Shown piece by piece: positions 62,690-64,000 of a DNA stretch of 64,000 nucleotides. Positions within the stretch are counted from its first letter, which is position 1. Each line of letters begins with the position of its first letter. A program made the translations under genes and the position numbers. The notes beneath the pieces are model-generated. The model was not told the DNA's origin, searched no databases, and saw only the letters and a program-made list of their open reading frames with translations. The stretch is from Endozoicomonas euniceicola (GTDB taxonomy: Bacteria; Pseudomonadota; Gammaproteobacteria; Pseudomonadales; Endozoicomonadaceae), in assembly GCF_025562755.1 (NCBI RefSeq), contig NZ_CP103300.1, positions 1,054,001 to 1,118,000 on the forward strand, written 5' to 3'.

Positions 62690-62953
62690 ATGCAGTGCCA
62701 CCGTATAAACGAACTGCTGGAACTGTTGAAAGACGAATGGACGGCCAGCCAGAATGACAGCTTAATGACCTTTCTGGGCAAGATGGCTGAAGAAGCCGGA
62801 CACAAAGGCGACCTCCGCGCAATGAACGACGATATGCTGATATATCACCTGAAAATGCGCAGCCGTAACAGCCGTGAAATGATCCCTGGTATTGCCAAGG
62901 ACTGTGTTGACGATTTTAAGTCCGCTATTCTTAAGGCCCGAGGCGTTAGCTGA
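62690..62953 (+). CDS. yihD: YihD family (DUF1040) protein
   Basis: 87 residues that align well with E. coli YihD: MQCHRINELLELLKDEW, then DDMLIYHLKMR and IPGIAKDCVDDFKSAILKARGV. The family is a small cytoplasmic helical protein of unknown role. The ribosome binding site AAAGGAG is well placed. Confidence 0.88.
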   Translation: MQCHRINELLELLKDEWTASQNDSLMTFLGKMAEEAGHKGDLRAMNDDMLIYHLKMRSRNSREMIPGIAKDCVDDFKSAILKARGVS

Positions 62954-63036
62954 AGAATTTATCGGCTCTTTCTGGCAGTCGCTGCTATTTCTTATAGACT
63001 TCTAATGACGCTTGATAGCTATGTTAGGAGTCCAAA

Positions 63037-63423
63037 ATGTCCACAAGACTGGAAGGAGAGGCACTGGCGCCTTTTCTGCATATCATCAGACAATATGAGC
63101 GCTGTATACAGGACAAGGATGTAGACAGCATGATGTCCCTGTTCGTCGATGATAACGAACCACACAGCTTTGGCCTGCACGTCAACCTGAACAGTCGCTC
63201 TGCCATGGAGCAGCGCTACAACGACTATTTCAACAGTGAAGACGGCTTTGTCTCAGAAACTGAAGAACCTGTCGTATACCTGCATGGTGAGGCAGCCTGC
63301 ATGTGTACCCAACTGAATGTAAAAGGCCACGAGCATCCGAAAATTCGCGTGACAGCGTTTCTGGAAAACCATTCCGGAAAATGGCTGATTCGCCACCAGC
63401 ATTTCTCTCCCTCTCCGGAATAA
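63037..63423 (+). CDS. SnoaL/NTF2-like fold protein
   Basis: 128 residues with the pattern of the NTF2-like cone fold: helix IIRQYERCIQDKDVDSMMSLFVDDN at the start, then AMEQRYNDYF and long strands ending FLENHSGKWLIRHQHFS. Such proteins include SnoaL-like enzymes and many of unknown use. GGAG lies 6 nt before the ATG, 83 bp after yihD. Confidence 0.72.
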   Translation: MSTRLEGEALAPFLHIIRQYERCIQDKDVDSMMSLFVDDNEPHSFGLHVNLNSRSAMEQRYNDYFNSEDGFVSETEEPVVYLHGEAACMCTQLNVKGHEHPKIRVTAFLENHSGKWLIRHQHFSPSPE

Positions 63424-63795
63424 CTGAAAATACCGTTATTCAGGTTCTGTTTAGTCCGAACAGGCTGGTATGTCCACAAACAGATCGCCCGACACAAACA
63501 CACATTTAACCCAGCTCAGCCTTTGCCCTTACCCTCAGCTGGAATTTCAACACCTTACCCGATGCGTTGAATACGGTTCCACTGTTCAAAGTATCCTTTG
63601 ATCAGGTTTTTGTACGATCTGTGTCGTCTTATGCCATTGGTGCATTAAAGGGGCAGTGAATGAACACATTGAATTTAACCTCAACCATATTTTTCTCAGT
63701 GATTGCAAGGCCGTCAGGGAAGAACCGGGGTACAGCAAGCGCCTACCGATGCCTTGAGAGCAGCTTGAGGCTCAGGTGGGCTTTCAAGCTTTCTC
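63424..63795. other. Region without a clear gene after the SnoaL-like gene
   Basis: 372 bp. A 49-codon frame from the ATG at 63661 and another, broken, frame over the same bases (..LNHIFLSDCKAVREEPGY..) look like possible gene debris, but neither can be assigned. Confidence 0.3.
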
Positions 63796-63984
63796 TCAGA
63801 GAAAAATAAGATGCTTAGTTAAGCCAGAACTGATAGCACGAGCACCATAGAAAAGCATTACTACAACGTGCAAACCCACAACTCGGGGGATTAAGTAGTA
63901 AAGATCATCATCACTCCAGGGTTTGTTAATGGGAAGAACCGTCGGCACACTATTATCAGTGGCAGTTATTTCGTGATCCGACAT
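63796..63984 (-). CDS. Doubtful small hypothetical protein at the window edge
   Basis: An open frame of 62 codons (SDHEITATDNSVPTVLP..) with one hydrophobic stretch (VVGLHVVVMLFYGARAI) that could be a membrane helix. There is no family match and no clear ribosome binding site. Confidence 0.25.
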   Translation of the reverse strand: MSDHEITATDNSVPTVLPINKPWSDDDLYYLIPRVVGLHVVVMLFYGARAISSGLTKHLIFL

Positions 63985-64000
63985 TGGCCATTGGCAATCA

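Overview
The window looks like a marine gammaproteobacterium of the Oceanospirillales type, most likely an Endozoicomonas-like animal symbiont. This is an inference: the core genes (thrS-infC-rpmI-rplT, pheST, ihfA-merR, fabV, fadH, sstT, grcA, yihD, rlmG, selU) are gammaproteobacterial, and between them sit many single genes for orphan secreted proteins, several with eukaryote-directed or inhibitor-like folds (serpin-like, OTU-like, papain-like). No rRNA, tRNA, CRISPR array or prophage was seen.

Layout. 1-6.1 kb: start of a heavy-metal P-type ATPase (minus), sprT overlapping a secreted orphan, fabV, recQ (minus) and a UPF0149 gene. 6.1-32 kb: the ancestral translation cluster thrS-infC-rpmI-rplT-pheS-pheT-ihfA-merR lies on the minus strand in its usual order, but it is split twice. 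About 3.2 kb with two orphan genes separates pheT from ihfA. About 15 kb separates rplT from pheS and holds two paralogous secreted proteins, two IS200/IS605 copies, a wrecked chitinase gene, thiSGH, a YdcH protein, two LysE exporters and smrA. 32-42 kb: thrS leader, serpin-like protein, an unknown protein, selU, a phosphatase whose 3' end has been overwritten by a small IS605-type element, a DMT transporter, a PatB-type C-S lyase and an OTU-like secreted protein. 42-53 kb: fadH, sstT, IS copy 3, a tandem pair of secreted paralogues, a GNAT enzyme and a YjiH-type membrane protein with a structured leader. 52.6-57 kb: a papain-like secreted protein and a 1112-residue coiled-coil secreted protein. 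57-64 kb: transposase debris, an unknown protein, rlmG, grcA, IS copy 4, yihD and a SnoaL-like protein.

Mobile DNA. Four copies of one 1781-bp IS200/IS605 element (divergent tnpA and tnpB) are nearly identical and so recent. Joining the two sides of copy 2 restores an in-frame signal peptide only if 5 bp (GCTAA) at one end are kept as host sequence; this defines the target as TTAGC on the tnpB strand. Copy 3 carries a 118-bp insertion in tnpB. Older right-end relics, a non-autonomous 281-bp element and an IS1634-type remnant show repeated transposition.

Regulation. The strongest regulatory signal is the thrS leader: three successive hairpins, each with a 7-nt loop of the form YU-GGU-AY, closely copy the anticodon arm of tRNA-Thr(GGU), fitting translational autorepression by threonyl-tRNA synthetase. 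infC appears to start at AUC with a well-placed ribosome binding site, giving exactly the 180 residues of E. coli IF3.
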